Below are positions 63,164 through 64,000 of a DNA stretch of 64,000 bases, one piece after another. The stretch spans positions 144,141,597 through 144,205,596 of the forward strand of contig NC_046333.1 in assembly GCF_000738735.6 (NCBI RefSeq), given 5' to 3'. Numbering within the stretch: the stretch's first letter is position 1; every line of letters starts with the position of its first letter. Source of the stretch: Corvus cornix cornix. Its lineage: Eukaryota > Chordata > Aves > Passeriformes > Corvidae. The notes beneath the pieces were generated by a model. It was not told the origin of the DNA. It worked only from the letters and a program-made list of their open reading frames with translations, and made no database searches. Both the position numbers and the translations under genes were made by a program.

Positions 63164-64000
63164 GATCACAGAACCACTGGGCTGGAAGAGACCTTCAAGA
63201 TCATCGAGTCCAACCCATGCCCTAACACCACCTCAACTAAACCATGGCACTGAGTGCCACATCCAATCTTTTTTTAAACACATCCAGAGATGGTGACTCC
63301 ACCACCTCCCCGGGCAGACGATTCCAGAACTTTATCACTCTTTCAGTAAAAAACTTTTTCCTAACATCCAACCTAAATTTCCCTTGGCGCAGCTTGAGAC
63401 TTTGTCCTAAAAGAGACCGACCCTCACCTGACTACAACCACCTTTCAGGTAATTGTAGAGAGTGATAAGGTCAGCTCTGAGTCTCCTTTTCTCCAGGCTA
63501 AACAACCCCAGCTCCCTCAATCGTTCCTCATAGGGCTTGTGTTCCAAGCCCTTCACCAGCCTCCTTGCCCTCCTTTGGAGACGTTCAAGTGTCTCAACAT
63601 CCTTCCTAAACTGAGGGGCCCAGAACTGGACACGGTACTCAAGGTGTGGCCTCACCAGTGCCAAGTACAGGAGAAGAATGACCTCCCTGGTCCTGCTGGC
63701 CACTCTATTTCTGATACAGGCCAGGATGCCATTGGCGTTCTTGGCCACCAGGGCACACTGCTGGCTCATGTTCAGTCAGCTTCAACCAGTACCCCCAGGT
63801 CCCTTTCTGCCTGGGCACTGTCCAGCCACACGGTCCCCAGCCTATAGCCATGCAGGGGGTTATTGTGGCCAAAATGCAGGACTCAGCACTTGGACTTGTT
63901 AAACTTCATCTTGTTGGACTCTGCCCATCCATCCAACCATTCCAAGTCTCTCTGCAGAGCCCTCCTACCTTCCAACAGATCAACACACGCTCCCAGCTTA
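63164..64000 (-). mobile_element. CR1 LINE, best-preserved copy, runs past the window edge
   Basis: The 3' end is at the left (GATCACAGAACCACTGGGCTGG). Moving right, the minus strand encodes the ORF2 C-terminus and upstream reverse transcriptase region: ELGLFSLEKRRLRADLITLY, GLEHKPYEERLRELG and REVILLLYLALVRPHLEYR are readable, and the frame 63407-63769 is open for 120 codons. Around 63408 roughly 25 bp are missing compared with the normal CR1 order, which breaks the end of the frame. The copy continues to 64000 (AACAGATCAACACACGCTCCC) and beyond. It has more intact blocks than the other CR1 copies here, so it is probably the youngest, but it is not active. Confidence 0.95.

Noticed and set aside
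1..64000. Bacterial-style operons or ribosome binding sites
   Set aside because: CR1, SINE and LTR content shows a bird nuclear genome, and no frames show gene-like spacing or codon use.

Overview
The window reads as nuclear DNA from a bird, most likely a passerine. The evidence is the resident repeats. There are at least nine CR1 LINE copies, several ending in the avian CR1 3' tail (ATTCTATGA-like units). One SINE has a tRNA-like B box fused to a CR1-type tail. Two LTR types match families I associate with songbird genomes. The DNA is AT-rich, CpG-poor outside one LTR, and full of short simple repeats.

No protein-coding gene, tRNA gene, rRNA gene, CRISPR array or operon can be supported. 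The longest stop-free frame is 164 codons (43508-43999), about what chance gives in 64 kb read in six frames. The only frames with recognisable protein content are decayed CR1 ORF2 pieces at 14641-15180, 19581-19856, 22817-23110, 23163-23483 and 63407-63769. The window is best described as intergenic or deep intronic sequence.

Layout. 1-25.6 kb is rich in transposable elements: an LTR at 584-1171 (minus), a CR1 at 4375-4876, a tRNA-CR1 SINE at 11541-11657, a nested CR1-in-CR1 pair at 14247-15650, a solo LTR with perfect 6-bp duplications at 18389-18691, a CR1 abutting an LTR fragment at 19472-20207, a second nested CR1 pair at 22728-23600, and a CR1 scrap at 25510-25606. From about 25.6 to 50.9 kb I recognise no interspersed repeat, only simple repeats, a 21-bp tandem array (32001-32068) and an exact 20-bp palindrome (32990-33009). 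From 50.9 kb to the end there is a very old CR1-like tract, a 16-bp tandem array beside a plus-strand CR1 (55227-55502), a possible LTR remnant (56105-56345), and a less decayed CR1 that runs off the right edge (63164-64000).

Nothing here acts together as a pathway. What can be read is insertion history: older CR1 copies split by younger ones, and LTR recombination leaving solo LTRs. The repeat-poor centre is the most likely place for constrained non-coding sequence, but that needs alignment to other birds. I found no convincing new biological system.
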